Shown here: positions 54,170 through 62,503 of the stretch, piece after piece
Layout: every line of letters starts with the position of its first letter
Numbering within the stretch: position 1 is the first letter of the stretch
Assembly: GCF_002023715.1 (NCBI RefSeq)
Contig: NZ_MAHX01000021.1
Coordinates: 248,001 to 312,000 of the forward strand
DNA: 64,000 nt
Direction: 5' to 3'
Origin: Elizabethkingia occulta
GTDB lineage: Bacteria; Bacteroidota; Bacteroidia; Flavobacteriales; Weeksellaceae
Notes under the pieces: model-generated
The model's database searches: none
What the model saw: the letters and a program-made list of their open reading frames with translations, nothing else
Told to the model about the DNA's origin: nothing
Made by a program: the position numbers and the translations under genes

Positions 54170-54198
54170 TTTGGTAGTCCTGTTAACTGATACTTTTG
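54170..54198 (+). promoter_or_regulatory. Promoter of the GNAT gene at 54221
   Basis: TTTG (54170-54173), 17 bp, TACTTTTG (54191-54198). Both elements match the consensus. 22 nt to the ATG. Confidence 0.65.
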
Positions 54199-54220
54199 CA
54201 TCAGAATAAAATATTTAACT

Positions 54221-54667
54221 ATGGATTACAAAATTACAAAAGCAAGTCTTGAGGACTTAAATGAAACAGCCGAACTGTTTAATCTTTACCGTGTTTTCTA
54301 CAGACAGGAATCTGATGTAGAGAAGGGAAAAGCTTTTCTGAAAGAAAGATTCCTGAATAGTGAATCGGATATCTTTTTAGCAATAGCAGATGGTAAGGCT
54401 GTTGGATTTGTTCAGCTTTATAAGCTTTTTCATTATACAAAACTACAAAAACAATGGTTACTAAGCGATTTGTTTGTCCACCCTGATTACAGAGGGAAAG
54501 GACTTTCGGTTGCATTGATAGACCGAAGCAAACAATGGTGTGAAGAAACCGGAGCTTGCGGACTGATGCTGGAAACCGAGAAAACAAATGATATAGGAAA
54601 TACGCTATATCCACGTTGTGGCTTCGAGTATGATGGACTACACAATTACTACCATTGGTGGAAGTAA
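54221..54667 (+). CDS. GNAT-family N-acetyltransferase
   Basis: 148 residues. A clear GNAT fold: DIFLAIADGKAVGFVQLYKL, the acetyl-CoA loop in LSDLFVHPDYRGKGLSVALI, and a C-terminal NDIGNTLYPRCGFEYDGLHN. This class resembles the diamine or amino-acid acetyltransferase-like GNATs, but the substrate cannot be assigned. Monocistronic, with promoter and terminator both visible. Confidence 0.9.
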   Translation: MDYKITKASLEDLNETAELFNLYRVFYRQESDVEKGKAFLKERFLNSESDIFLAIADGKAVGFVQLYKLFHYTKLQKQWLLSDLFVHPDYRGKGLSVALIDRSKQWCEETGACGLMLETEKTNDIGNTLYPRCGFEYDGLHNYYHWWK

Positions 54668-54674
54668 AATATAA

Positions 54675-54707
54675 ATGGCGGATTCTTATAGTCCGCCATA
54701 TTTTGTT
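54675..54707 (+). terminator. Terminator of the GNAT gene
   Basis: ATGGCGGA and TCCGCCAT form a perfect 8-bp stem with a 9-nt loop, followed by ATTTTGTTT. Confidence 0.85.
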
Positions 54708-54730
54708 TAAACCTTAATAAGTCAATTAAA

Positions 54731-55465
54731 ATGCAGGATAAGATTAGTCATAACTTACAAAACATTCTTCAGTGGATCGAAGCTGCTTGTATCCGTAGCA
54801 GCAGGAATCCGGATGAAGTTCGATTGCTGCTGGCCACCAAAACAGTTCCCACTGACCGTATTAAGCTTGCATTGGAAGCCGGCTGTACACTTATTGCCGA
54901 AAATAAAGTTCAGGAGCTAAAAGAAAAATATGAAGCTTTAAAAGAAATACCTCATACTAACCATTTTATTGGTCACCTGCAAACCAATAAAGTAAAAGAT
55001 ATTCTAAAGTATAATGTAAGCTGTATTCAGTCACTTGACCGCATAGATCTGGCAGAAAAACTGCATCAGCGTTTAGCGTCTGAAAACCGGACAATAGATG
55101 TATTGATTCAGGTGAATACATCCGATGAAGAAAGCAAATTTGGTGTACATCCCAACAAGGCAATAGAGCTGGTTAAACAGGTTTCAGAATTAAGCTCTCT
55201 GAAAATAAAAGGATTGATGACCATAGGTCTTTTTAGCGCAGAAACAGAAAAAGTGAGAACATGCTTCCGTTTGCTAAAGGATTTACAACAACAGATTATA
55301 TCTCATAATATCCCGCGGGTAGAAATGAAAGAACTTTCTATGGGGATGAGTGGAGATCTGGAAACAGCGATAGAAGAAGGGGCAACTATAGTAAGAGTAG
55401 GAACAGCAATATTTGGACAGCGTACTTATCCTGATAGTTATTACTGGAATGAAGATAATGCATAG
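54731..55465 (+). CDS. yggS: YggS-family PLP homeostasis protein
   Basis: 244 residues of the alanine-racemase-like TIM-barrel PLP protein family. The PLP lysine is K37 in LLATKTVP. HFIGHLQTNKVKDILKY and IDVLIQVNTSDEESKFG are family signatures, and the phosphate-binding end is ELSMGMSGDLETAIEEGATI followed by RVGTAIFG. YggS/PROSC proteins bind PLP without clear catalysis and keep free PLP in balance. Cytosolic. It starts 24 bp after the previous terminator with no clear -7 box. Confidence 0.95.
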   Translation: MQDKISHNLQNILQWIEAACIRSSRNPDEVRLLLATKTVPTDRIKLALEAGCTLIAENKVQELKEKYEALKEIPHTNHFIGHLQTNKVKDILKYNVSCIQSLDRIDLAEKLHQRLASENRTIDVLIQVNTSDEESKFGVHPNKAIELVKQVSELSSLKIKGLMTIGLFSAETEKVRTCFRLLKDLQQQIISHNIPRVEMKELSMGMSGDLETAIEEGATIVRVGTAIFGQRTYPDSYYWNEDNA

Positions 55466-55474
55466 TATAGAATT

Positions 55475-55497
55475 TGTCAGGCTGAGCTTATCAAAGC
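55475..55497. repeat. Half copy of the TTCGACAAGCTCAG repeat
   Basis: TGTCAGGCTGAGCTTATCAA matches the second arm of the repeat at 16476 with a few changes. No partner arm is nearby. Confidence 0.6.
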
Positions 55498-55565
55498 TTT
55501 ATAAATTGGTGGACCTTTTATACATATTCCAAACTCTTGGAATTAGAAATAAGCTGCATTATAGC

Positions 55566-55573
55566 TATCTTTG
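55566..55573 (+). promoter_or_regulatory. -7 box (TATCTTTG) of the alpha/beta hydrolase gene
   Basis: Matches TAnnTTTG. A TTG 26 bp upstream is farther than usual. Its position excludes initiation at the TTG at 55571 and supports the ATG at 55595. Confidence 0.5.
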
Positions 55574-55594
55574 CAGTCCCAGATAAAGGAATTT

Positions 55595-56380
55595 ATGATA
55601 CACGATGCAGAAGCTTTTACACTTATTAATGGTAAAAATTTGTATACTGAATTTGTCAATGAATATAAGGATCGTCCGGTTTTAATTTTTTTGCACGATA
55701 GTCTAGGAAGTACACAATTATGGCGGGATTTTCCGCATCAGTTGGCTACTGCTGTACAGTGTAATGTGCTGATATACGACCGTTTGGGATATGGAAAATC
55801 GGATCCAATGCCAACATATGAAAGAGCAACAAATTATATGGAGGTGGAAGCAGATGTTTTGCATGAAGTATTAGTAAAATCCAATATTACTGATGCTATT
55901 TTATTTGGGCATAGCGACGGAGGAACCATAGCATTGCTTACTGCTGCTAAATATCCTGAAAATATCAAAGCCGTAATCTGTGAAGCAGGTCACATATTTG
56001 TGGAAGATGTGACTCTGAAAGGAATTTATGAAGTAATGGAAGCTTATAAAAATACCAATTTGCTACAGCGTCTGGAGAAATATCATGGTGATAAGACCGA
56101 AACACTATTCCGGGCATGGACGGAAACCTGGACAAGAGCTGATTACAGAAACTGGAATATTGAACATTTTTTATCAAATATTACTTGTCCATTGCTATTT
56201 ATTCAGGGAGAAAATGATGAATATGGGACAATGGATCAGGTCGATAAGACTATTAACCAGGTAAGCGGTCGCTCTGAAAAATATATAATACCAGAGACAG
56301 GACATACCCCCCATAAAGAAGCATCTGAATTTACATTAAAAGCTGCGAAATCATTTATTGATAATGTACTGGCAGATTAG
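55595..56380 (+). CDS. Alpha/beta hydrolase
   Basis: 261 residues from the ATG at 55595. Fold markers are the oxyanion region PVLIFLHDSLGST, nucleophile elbow FGHSDGGTIAL (Ser), acid in FIQGENDEYGTMDQ and His in PETGHTPHKEA. No signal peptide, so cytosolic. Small esterases, lactonases and haloperoxidase-like enzymes share this layout; the substrate is unknown. A hairpin separates it from the convergent epimerase-like gene. Confidence 0.9.
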   Translation: MIHDAEAFTLINGKNLYTEFVNEYKDRPVLIFLHDSLGSTQLWRDFPHQLATAVQCNVLIYDRLGYGKSDPMPTYERATNYMEVEADVLHEVLVKSNITDAILFGHSDGGTIALLTAAKYPENIKAVICEAGHIFVEDVTLKGIYEVMEAYKNTNLLQRLEKYHGDKTETLFRAWTETWTRADYRNWNIEHFLSNITCPLLFIQGENDEYGTMDQVDKTINQVSGRSEKYIIPETGHTPHKEASEFTLKAAKSFIDNVLAD

Positions 56381-56394
56381 TTTGAATAGGAACA

Positions 56395-56415
56395 GATCAG
56401 CCTGGCAGGCTGATC
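56395..56415. terminator. Hairpin between convergent hydrolase and epimerase-like genes
   Basis: GATCAGCCT and AGGCTGATC form a perfect 9-bp stem with loop GGC. There is no U-tract, so it is a probable bidirectional terminator. Confidence 0.55.
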
Positions 56416-56435
56416 CGTATATATGCTGATTATGT

Positions 56436-57446
56436 TTATAAAAGTTCTTTATGCTCCATTAGGTAAGCAAAGGATTCTTTCAGAATCTGTTCCGGTTTCT
56501 TAGGATTAAAACCAAGCTCATTTCTCGCTTTAGAAATATCAAAATTTTGCTGTAAACCAGAGAACATTGTAATATCTTTAATGGTAAGAACAGGTGGTTT
56601 TCCTTTAAGTTTTGCAGAGAATTGCATAATCCCTGCAAGAGTATACAAGATAAATTTCGGTACAGCAGCAGGCTTCTTTAGCTGAAGTTCCGGATATAGT
56701 TTGCCTGCCAGAACTGTTGTATCGGTAATGGTCATGCATTGTTCATTAGCCAAAATATAACGCTCCCCGTTACGGCCTTTTTCTGCAGCCTGAAAACAAC
56801 CTTCCGCCACATCCTTTACATCAACCCAGTTTAATGTAATCCTTGTATCCATGGGAATCTCCTTGTTCAGTATCAGTTTTAGAATACCATAAGAAACATT
56901 TAACGGAAAAAAAGCTTCACTTCCAATCATAGCTCCGGGCATTACCGATACTAATTCTATTCCCAATTCATTGGCCAACTTCAAAGCCAGTCTCTCACCA
57001 TCATTTTTAGAATTGTAATACATATCCCGTCTGTCGGGATTATAACCATTGCTCTCTTTGGTCGGGAGCTTTGTATAATCCAGCGCTGCAATAGAACTTA
57101 CATATATAATCCGCTTTACGCCAGCTTCTGCAGCTGCTTCTATAGTATTACGAGTTCCCTCTATATTCACATCATAGATTTCTTTTTCAGGGTTTTTCGC
57201 CCATAATTTGAAAGAGGCACCAACAGCATAGAAGGTTTCAACGCCCTGTAAGGCTTTCACAAAAGAAGCTTTATCTGTAATATCGGCCTGAACAACTTCG
57301 CAGTTCAACCCCCTAAAAGGTTCTTTATTTTTAATATTTCTAACTGTAGCCCGTACCGGAATACCTTTTTTTAATAATAAGCGTACCAGATTGTTTCCCA
57401 GATGTCCGTTGGCACCAGAAACAAGTGCCAGATTATGATTATTCAT
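56436..57446 (-). CDS. NAD(P)-dependent epimerase/dehydratase (dihydroflavonol-reductase-like extended SDR)
   Basis: 336 residues. The Rossmann start is LVSGANGHLGNNLVRLLLKK (GxxGxxG). An Asp after the second strand appears in VVQADITDKASFVKALQGVE. The active site shows YVSSIAALDY and Y-x3-K in YYNSKNDGERLAL. The C-terminal substrate domain ends FNPKKPEQILKESFAYL. Relatives reduce ketones or aldehydes, or act on 3-beta-hydroxysteroid-like compounds; the substrate here is unknown. A Crp/Fnr-type regulator gene lies upstream on the same strand. Confidence 0.9.
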   Translation of the reverse strand: MNNHNLALVSGANGHLGNNLVRLLLKKGIPVRATVRNIKNKEPFRGLNCEVVQADITDKASFVKALQGVETFYAVGASFKLWAKNPEKEIYDVNIEGTRNTIEAAAEAGVKRIIYVSSIAALDYTKLPTKESNGYNPDRRDMYYNSKNDGERLALKLANELGIELVSVMPGAMIGSEAFFPLNVSYGILKLILNKEIPMDTRITLNWVDVKDVAEGCFQAAEKGRNGERYILANEQCMTITDTTVLAGKLYPELQLKKPAAVPKFILYTLAGIMQFSAKLKGKPPVLTIKDITMFSGLQQNFDISKARNELGFNPKKPEQILKESFAYLMEHKELL

Positions 57447-57511
57447 GTGTAGCTGATTTTAATTGATGCTGCAAAGTTCAGCACTGCAGATTCAAAATCA
57501 CTTCACAAATG

Positions 57512-58087
57512 TTACCTAATCACTTGCTTGCGGATTCGGCTTAAGCTTTTAGGATTCATGCCCAGAAATGAGGCGATATATTGAAGAGGAACATTCTGAA
57601 GAATATTTGGATATTCTTTAATTAATTTCAGATAACGCTGCTCTGCAGTAAGTGTAGCGAGTTCTTTGGAACGGTTCTCGTTGTAGGAGATTGATTGTTG
57701 GAATACTGAAATACTAAAATCTTTAAAAGCGGAACTTTTATCAATCAGTTTGTCGAGATTGGTTTTGGTAATTCTTAGCAGTTGACAATCTGTTATACAC
57801 TCCAGATTTTCATCTGACGGCGTTTGATTAATATAATTGAAATAAGACGTGATAAAGCCCGGTGGACAATTAATATGTGTTGTCATTTCTTCACCTTTTT
57901 CATTCTGATGAAAAAGCCTCACATAACCGGAAACAATAAAATAGAGATACTGAGGAATCTTTCCTTCCGCTTCTATACTCGTATTTTTGCTATAGACAAC
58001 AGGTTCGAAATAAGATGCACACCATTCTCTTTCTTCATCAGAAAGTATTACCCGTTCTGTAATAAGCTGAATAAGCTTTTCGTGCAT
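57512..58087 (-). CDS. Crp/Fnr-family regulator
   Basis: 191 residues from the ATG at 58087; the frame extends to 58147, but a -7 box at 58099-58092 makes longer forms unlikely. The cyclic-nucleotide-binding fold is at 25-120 (SIEAEGKIPQYLYFIVSGYV, GEEMTTHINCPPGFITSYFN), and a degenerate HTH follows at 145-190 (LATLTAEQRYLKLIKEYPNI, VPLQYIASFLGMNPKSLSRI). No Fe-S cysteine set, so not an Fnr-type oxygen sensor. 65 bp ahead of the epimerase-like gene, possibly its regulator. Confidence 0.88.
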   Translation of the reverse strand: MHEKLIQLITERVILSDEEREWCASYFEPVVYSKNTSIEAEGKIPQYLYFIVSGYVRLFHQNEKGEEMTTHINCPPGFITSYFNYINQTPSDENLECITDCQLLRITKTNLDKLIDKSSAFKDFSISVFQQSISYNENRSKELATLTAEQRYLKLIKEYPNILQNVPLQYIASFLGMNPKSLSRIRKQVIR

Positions 58088-58091
58088 CATA

Positions 58092-58099
58092 CAAAGGTA
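58092..58099 (-). promoter_or_regulatory. -7 box (TACCTTTG) at the Crp/Fnr start
   Basis: Minus-strand match to TAnnTTTG with TTTG 25 bp upstream (58128-58125). The expected start of transcription falls on the ATG at 58087, predicting a leaderless mRNA. Confidence 0.5.
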
Positions 58100-58257
58100 T
58101 AGAAGAATTAAGAATTGACTCAGACAAAAATACAATTTAAAAGACAAACTATATCTTTATTCCTGAATAATAGAAGTGTTCAGACTATTATATGCTAAAA
58201 TAATTTCGTAGTTTCGGGATTCTATATATATATCAATTATAGTTTATAATTTAAATA

Positions 58258-59820
58258 ATGATGAAGCTAGTAAAATATCAGGATATAAGACATCTTCTGC
58301 CCGAAGATACCAATTATATAAACGAAAGGTATTATGATGCCGAGGAAGCATGGGTACTACACCATGAAGGAGATCTGGTATTAGAAAAGCCACTGGATCT
58401 GGATAATTCTTATTCCTATTTTTTCGAAGGAGAAGAGCCAGAAGATTTATGTTATTTTATCTTCGTAGAAGGAAATGTGAAGGCTGGTAATATTTACAAT
58501 AACGAAACCGATGGTTCCACCGGACTTGTTGTTATGGGAAATCTTACGGCAAATAATATAGTAGTGGGAGGCCAGGAATTATTTGTAGCGGGTGACCTTG
58601 CTGTAAATGAGCTTTTCTGGGGCGATTACAATCATGGTGAATTACAGGTAAGAGGTTCTATACAGGCAAAGGTTTTCATCAATACTGATTATGGTGTAGA
58701 CTATAAGCGTTTTGAAGAGCATGCGAATATTTTTATAGAACATTTACTATGGGATGATGTAGAAGACGATTATGAAGACGACGAGCATATTCGCCAGTTA
58801 CTGCGTCCTGAATATTTACTGTCTGCAGAAGAACTGACAGAAGAGGAAATTTATTCATGGAAAGATTGGATTTTTGTTTCAGGCTTAATGAAAGCTATGG
58901 AGCAAGACCTTTCTGTATTGAAGGACAATGTAAAACCTTACAAAAGACCAGAAGAAGACTTTTCATTTTTCTTTGAAGACAATATCGTTAGTGAGCACAA
59001 TATAAAACGCTTTCTGGATAGTGATATTCTTGTTGGAAGGGCTCCTGTGGAAGGAGAGAGTTTTGCTCTGGAATATTGGGATGGTCCTGTATTTCGCAGA
59101 ATTTACACTGTTATAGGGAGTCCCGAAACAACAGCTGTATATTTCCAGTACGAAGAGAAGTTTGCCTGTATGGCTTATTTTACAGAACATCAGAATATGT
59201 TGGGTAAACTAACCGGGAAAAAAGAATACCGCGTAGAGCAGGCCTATAAGATTTTTCCGGAAGATAAGTGGTTAGTTCTGGATAAGAATGCACCACAGGA
59301 GTTTCAGGATTTTATGAATACCCAATGGAATGTATTTTTGTGGCAATATTCGGAAATGGTTCATCTCAAGAATTTGTTCAGAAAAACAGTTACTCGTGAA
59401 AAGTTAGAACGAATACTCAATCTGCCATTGGTACAGGAAAAAAGTAAGCTATACTATACAGACGATGCATCCCTTGATTTAGGCTCATTGCATTTACAAT
59501 TCCGACAAGAGAATTCTCAGGAAGATTATGGCAGCCGTATAAGCATTATCCGCCAGGAAAATGGCGATGAAGATATTTTTAATTTCTGGCATTTCGATCT
59601 TGTAGAAACTGTAGATGGTAGATTAGCTCCGGTATTGTTTAGTCAGGATGACAACGATTATGAGTCTAAACTTTACGAAGTATCTGCTACTGCTGTTAAT
59701 AAATATAAGAACGCTATCCGCTACTGGAACAGATTGGAAAGAAATATTGACAGTCTGAATGAAGCTTACCTTCGCGGAGAATTAAGTCTTGTAAACGATG
59801 AAGAATCAGAAGAATCTTAA
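58258..59820 (+). CDS. Large acidic protein with bactofilin-like beta-repeat N-terminus
   Basis: 520 residues, very acidic and without signal peptide. Residues about 60-150 form a run of short beta rungs (FVEGNVKAGNIYN, GLVVMGNLTANNIVVGG, ELFVAGDLAVNELFW, ELQVRGSIQAKVF), a solenoid pattern as in bactofilins and polymer-forming proteins. The rest (160-520) is mixed alpha/beta with many Trp, Tyr and Asp, ending DEESEES. It resembles large immunity or stress proteins seen beside toxins, but no toxin is here. Function unknown. It has no clear promoter (TAGTTTCG at 58209 is one off consensus) but a strong terminator. Confidence 0.75.
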   Translation: MMKLVKYQDIRHLLPEDTNYINERYYDAEEAWVLHHEGDLVLEKPLDLDNSYSYFFEGEEPEDLCYFIFVEGNVKAGNIYNNETDGSTGLVVMGNLTANNIVVGGQELFVAGDLAVNELFWGDYNHGELQVRGSIQAKVFINTDYGVDYKRFEEHANIFIEHLLWDDVEDDYEDDEHIRQLLRPEYLLSAEELTEEEIYSWKDWIFVSGLMKAMEQDLSVLKDNVKPYKRPEEDFSFFFEDNIVSEHNIKRFLDSDILVGRAPVEGESFALEYWDGPVFRRIYTVIGSPETTAVYFQYEEKFACMAYFTEHQNMLGKLTGKKEYRVEQAYKIFPEDKWLVLDKNAPQEFQDFMNTQWNVFLWQYSEMVHLKNLFRKTVTREKLERILNLPLVQEKSKLYYTDDASLDLGSLHLQFRQENSQEDYGSRISIIRQENGDEDIFNFWHFDLVETVDGRLAPVLFSQDDNDYESKLYEVSATAVNKYKNAIRYWNRLERNIDSLNEAYLRGELSLVNDEESEES

Positions 59821-59828
59821 AAAAATAT

Positions 59829-59860
59829 AGCCCTGTCAGAATCTTCTACAGGGCTTTTTA
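59829..59860 (+). terminator. Terminator of the acidic beta-repeat gene
   Basis: AGCCCTGT and ACAGGGCT form a perfect 8-bp stem with an 11-nt loop, followed by TTTT. Confidence 0.88.
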
Positions 59861-59986
59861 GTATTAAGGCACAAAATTTTATCACTTAGGTATTAAGATA
59901 ATTATACAATAGAGATCTTAATAATCTTAATTTCTTAATGGTTTATATTGCAGTACGGTTGGGAAAAAGCCTGTGCTCTTTAAATG

Positions 59987-60679
59987 CTAATCCAAATATT
60001 CCAATACCTGATCAATTCTTTGCAGCTCCATAAAGTTTTCATGTTGAAGGGTAGACTCGTGTTGTTCGTGTGCCCATGTAATATGATACGGAATATGTGC
60101 TGCATACCCACCCAAATCTAATACGGGTAATATATCCGATTTTATAGAATTTCCCAGCATCAGAAAGCTATCCGGCTTGCAGTCCAGATGCCTCAGTAGT
60201 TTTGTATAATCATTAATCTGCTTATCACTCATAATTTCTATATGGTGGAAATAATCTTGTAAGCCAGAGTTTTTAAGTTTACGTTCCTGATCCAGAAGGT
60301 CTCCTTTTGTAGCAACCACTAGTTTGTATGTACCACTAAGGCTTTCCAAAGTATGCTGGACACCATCCAATAGTTCAATAGGCTTTTGTAAAAGTTCCTG
60401 TCCCAGTTCAATGGTTTTATTTACAAAGCTAATGGGTGCGGTATTTCCGGATATTCTGCCAATGGTTTCAATCATGCACAACATGAAGCCCTTTACCCCA
60501 TAGCCATATAAATGAAGATTTTTCATTTCTGTTTTGAATAATTCCTGCGAGACAGAATGGTGTGGTAAATAATCCTGAAGCAGATCACAAAACTGTTTCT
60601 CAGCCTCCTGAAAGTAAGGTTCGTTTATCCAAAGTGTATCATCAGCATCAAAGGCAATGGTTTTTATCTTATTTTTCAT
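59987..60679 (-). CDS. HAD-superfamily hydrolase
   Basis: 230 residues. HAD motif I is FDADDTLW near residue 10. Motif II is around KLVVATKGD, the Lys of motif III is in the following region, and motif IV is FLMLGNSIKSDILPV. The cap domain is helical (about 20-100). A typical small-molecule phosphatase (phosphoglycolate-phosphatase-like group), cytosolic. Divergent from the second Crp/Fnr gene, which carries a palindrome just before its start, so shared control is possible. Confidence 0.9.
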   Translation of the reverse strand: MKNKIKTIAFDADDTLWINEPYFQEAEKQFCDLLQDYLPHHSVSQELFKTEMKNLHLYGYGVKGFMLCMIETIGRISGNTAPISFVNKTIELGQELLQKPIELLDGVQHTLESLSGTYKLVVATKGDLLDQERKLKNSGLQDYFHHIEIMSDKQINDYTKLLRHLDCKPDSFLMLGNSIKSDILPVLDLGGYAAHIPYHITWAHEQHESTLQHENFMELQRIDQVLEYLD

Positions 60680-60731
60680 TTTAATTCGTAATTTTCAGAT
60701 TCAAAAATCGGAAACAAAATCCATACAGAAA

Positions 60732-60745
60732 AGGACATTTGTCCT
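60732..60745 (+). promoter_or_regulatory. Palindrome AGGACA-TT-TGTCCT, probable Crp/Fnr operator
   Basis: A perfect 6+6 inverted repeat with 2-bp centre in the 75-bp divergent gap, 9 nt before the ATG of the Crp/Fnr gene. It overlaps a near -7 box (GACATTTG, one mismatch). Autoregulation is likely. Confidence 0.65.
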
Positions 60746-60754
60746 GACAAAAAT

Positions 60755-61330
60755 ATGTTACGTACCCATCAGTCATTTTTAGCTTACATGGCACAACTTT
60801 ACGAAGAACAACAGCGTAAAGAAGACATCATTGTAAAAACATTTAAAAAAGGAAGTAAACTACTGGAACAGGGGAGTAGTATTACCAAAGTGATGCTTAT
60901 AAAAGAAGGGATTACCAAATGTTTTGTAAAGGAAGAAAACGACAAAGATTTTATTCTGGAGTTCCTTGGGAAAGGAGAAATTATTGGAGAGATAGAGCTG
61001 TTGCAGAATATTCCGTGTTTGTGTAATATCGAGGCAATGACAGAAGTTACTGTTTATGCACTTTCAGTTCCATATTTCAGAAGCTTACTCACCAGAGATC
61101 TTGGATTCAATAATCTGTTACTAGAAGTCTTTTCAAAACGTATTGTCAATACATCTAGCAGAGCATCTTATCAGCAGTTATATACAACAGAGCACAGCTT
61201 GTCCCGTTTGCTTACGCTGCAAGATCAATTGGGAGCACCAATGAGCAAAGAAGATATGGCTGCCTATCTTGGGGTTAGTATACGCAGTCTAAACAGAACA
61301 TTAAAACAACTGGAGGATCATAAAAAATAG
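60755..61330 (+). CDS. Crp/Fnr-family regulator
   Basis: 191 residues. The cyclic-nucleotide-binding domain covers 20-115 (GSKLLEQGSSITKVMLIKEG, FILEFLGKGEIIGEIELLQN). The C-terminal winged helix has MSKEDMAAYLGVSIRSLNRT as a well-formed HTH. No Fe-S cysteines in Fnr spacing. A palindrome directly before the start suggests autoregulation. Divergent from the HAD hydrolase. Confidence 0.92.
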   Translation: MLRTHQSFLAYMAQLYEEQQRKEDIIVKTFKKGSKLLEQGSSITKVMLIKEGITKCFVKEENDKDFILEFLGKGEIIGEIELLQNIPCLCNIEAMTEVTVYALSVPYFRSLLTRDLGFNNLLLEVFSKRIVNTSSRASYQQLYTTEHSLSRLLTLQDQLGAPMSKEDMAAYLGVSIRSLNRTLKQLEDHKK

Positions 61331-61331
61331 A

Positions 61332-61514
61332 CTACAAGCTTTTATTTTTTGAAAGTTTTTCAATCCTTTCTTTATACAGCTTTTCTATTCTAGGCAAATC
61401 TTTTTTATAATCTTCAAGATTCCAGGAAAGCCCATCTTCCTGCAGATCGTCGTTTAATGAATCCAAACCAATTTCTTTTCTTAGCTCGTCCACTTTTTCT
61501 GGATTTTCTGTGTT
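61332..61514 (-). pseudogene. 3' remnant of a minus-strand gene
   Basis: The minus frame is open from just after a TGA (61517-61515) to TAG at 61334-61332, 60 codons with no in-frame ATG. The residues look coding: VDELRKEIGLDSLNDDLQED, then GLSWNLEDYKKDLPRIEKLY, then KERIEKLSKN. It is a charged helical C-terminus. An ATG (61519) lies just upstream in a different frame, so a frameshifted or truncated gene is likely. A GTG start at the V would give a 53-aa protein as the alternative. Family not recognised. Confidence 0.5.
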
Positions 61515-61641
61515 TCATAAACCTATTTTATTAATTGTTTTGAATTTTGGCTGTAAATAAAGCTGATTTTTATTTTATAAAGATTATAATATCTTTGATT
61601 TTAATGAAACTACACCAAAAGAAATTTAATTGTCAAAGAAA

Positions 61642-62439
61642 ATGTCATTAGAATCAATAACAGAAATCATAGAAATAAAAATATTTGATGATATACCATC
61701 AGATGAATATTTTTTTAATCTACCTAGAAATAAAAAGATAGTGTTGAAGTTTTCTGAAAAAAATGAACATAAGCGAAATGAAATTGGTGAAAGATTTAAA
61801 GAATTTTTTCCTAATCATATAATCGGTATACACACAATAAGCCCGGAAATAATAATAAGGAAGCTCATTACAAGGGAAGAAATTATATCAAACCAGGATT
61901 TTTTTGAAAAGTGTGCTTATGATTATAGAGAATTGGCAACACAATTAATTTTTGATTTAGCTAGTCATTTAAAAGTAGATATTCATAATGAAATTCCATA
62001 TTTTGCTTTTCTTAGATATTGGCAAAAGTATAAGCAAAAAGGCAGATTAGGAGAATGGGATTTTTATTTTCATGGATTTCATTGTTGCTTTACTAATAGA
62101 GAAACAAAGCAGTATATTGAAGTTTCTATTGTTTTTGGATTAGAGTTTGGTGATCTAGACCCTTATTTTTTCACTCAATATATAAAATCATCTTCTAAGT
62201 ATTATCCTCTACCCATTGGGATTTATGAAGATTATCATGACGGAGCGAGAATAAATCAAATTATGACTGACCTTGGAAAGTTTGAAAAAATGAATTCAGA
62301 CTTTGATCACCATTCGGGTACAGTCATTAAGAATAGAGAAAATAAAATAGAAACAGGAACAATTTGCAATCTTCGAAATGAAACTAATAAAAAAATAAAA
62401 TTCAAGTTTTTTAAATTTTTGCTACAAAGATTAAACTAA
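61642..62439 (+). CDS. DUF6896-like/immunity-type protein of unknown function
   Basis: 265 residues from the ATG at 61642 (a TTG 12 nt upstream is possible). No signal or TM. The central part, GRLGEWDFYFHGFHCCFTNR and YIEVSIVFGLEFGDLDPYFF, resembles the DUF6896 domain, which I associate with immunity proteins of contact-dependent toxins; the match is from memory and needs a profile search. The N-terminal 110 residues are basic/acidic mixed. The C-terminus is Lys/Asn-rich and basic. The gene is clearly more AT-rich than its neighbours and follows a gene remnant, hinting at acquisition. No toxin gene is seen. Confidence 0.6.
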   Translation: MSLESITEIIEIKIFDDIPSDEYFFNLPRNKKIVLKFSEKNEHKRNEIGERFKEFFPNHIIGIHTISPEIIIRKLITREEIISNQDFFEKCAYDYRELATQLIFDLASHLKVDIHNEIPYFAFLRYWQKYKQKGRLGEWDFYFHGFHCCFTNRETKQYIEVSIVFGLEFGDLDPYFFTQYIKSSSKYYPLPIGIYEDYHDGARINQIMTDLGKFEKMNSDFDHHSGTVIKNRENKIETGTICNLRNETNKKIKFKFFKFLLQRLN

Positions 62440-62503
62440 TACATTTTGATGATGAAAAGATTAATTTTATTTCCAAATTTTTATTAAAACAGAGCCTAAT
62501 ATA

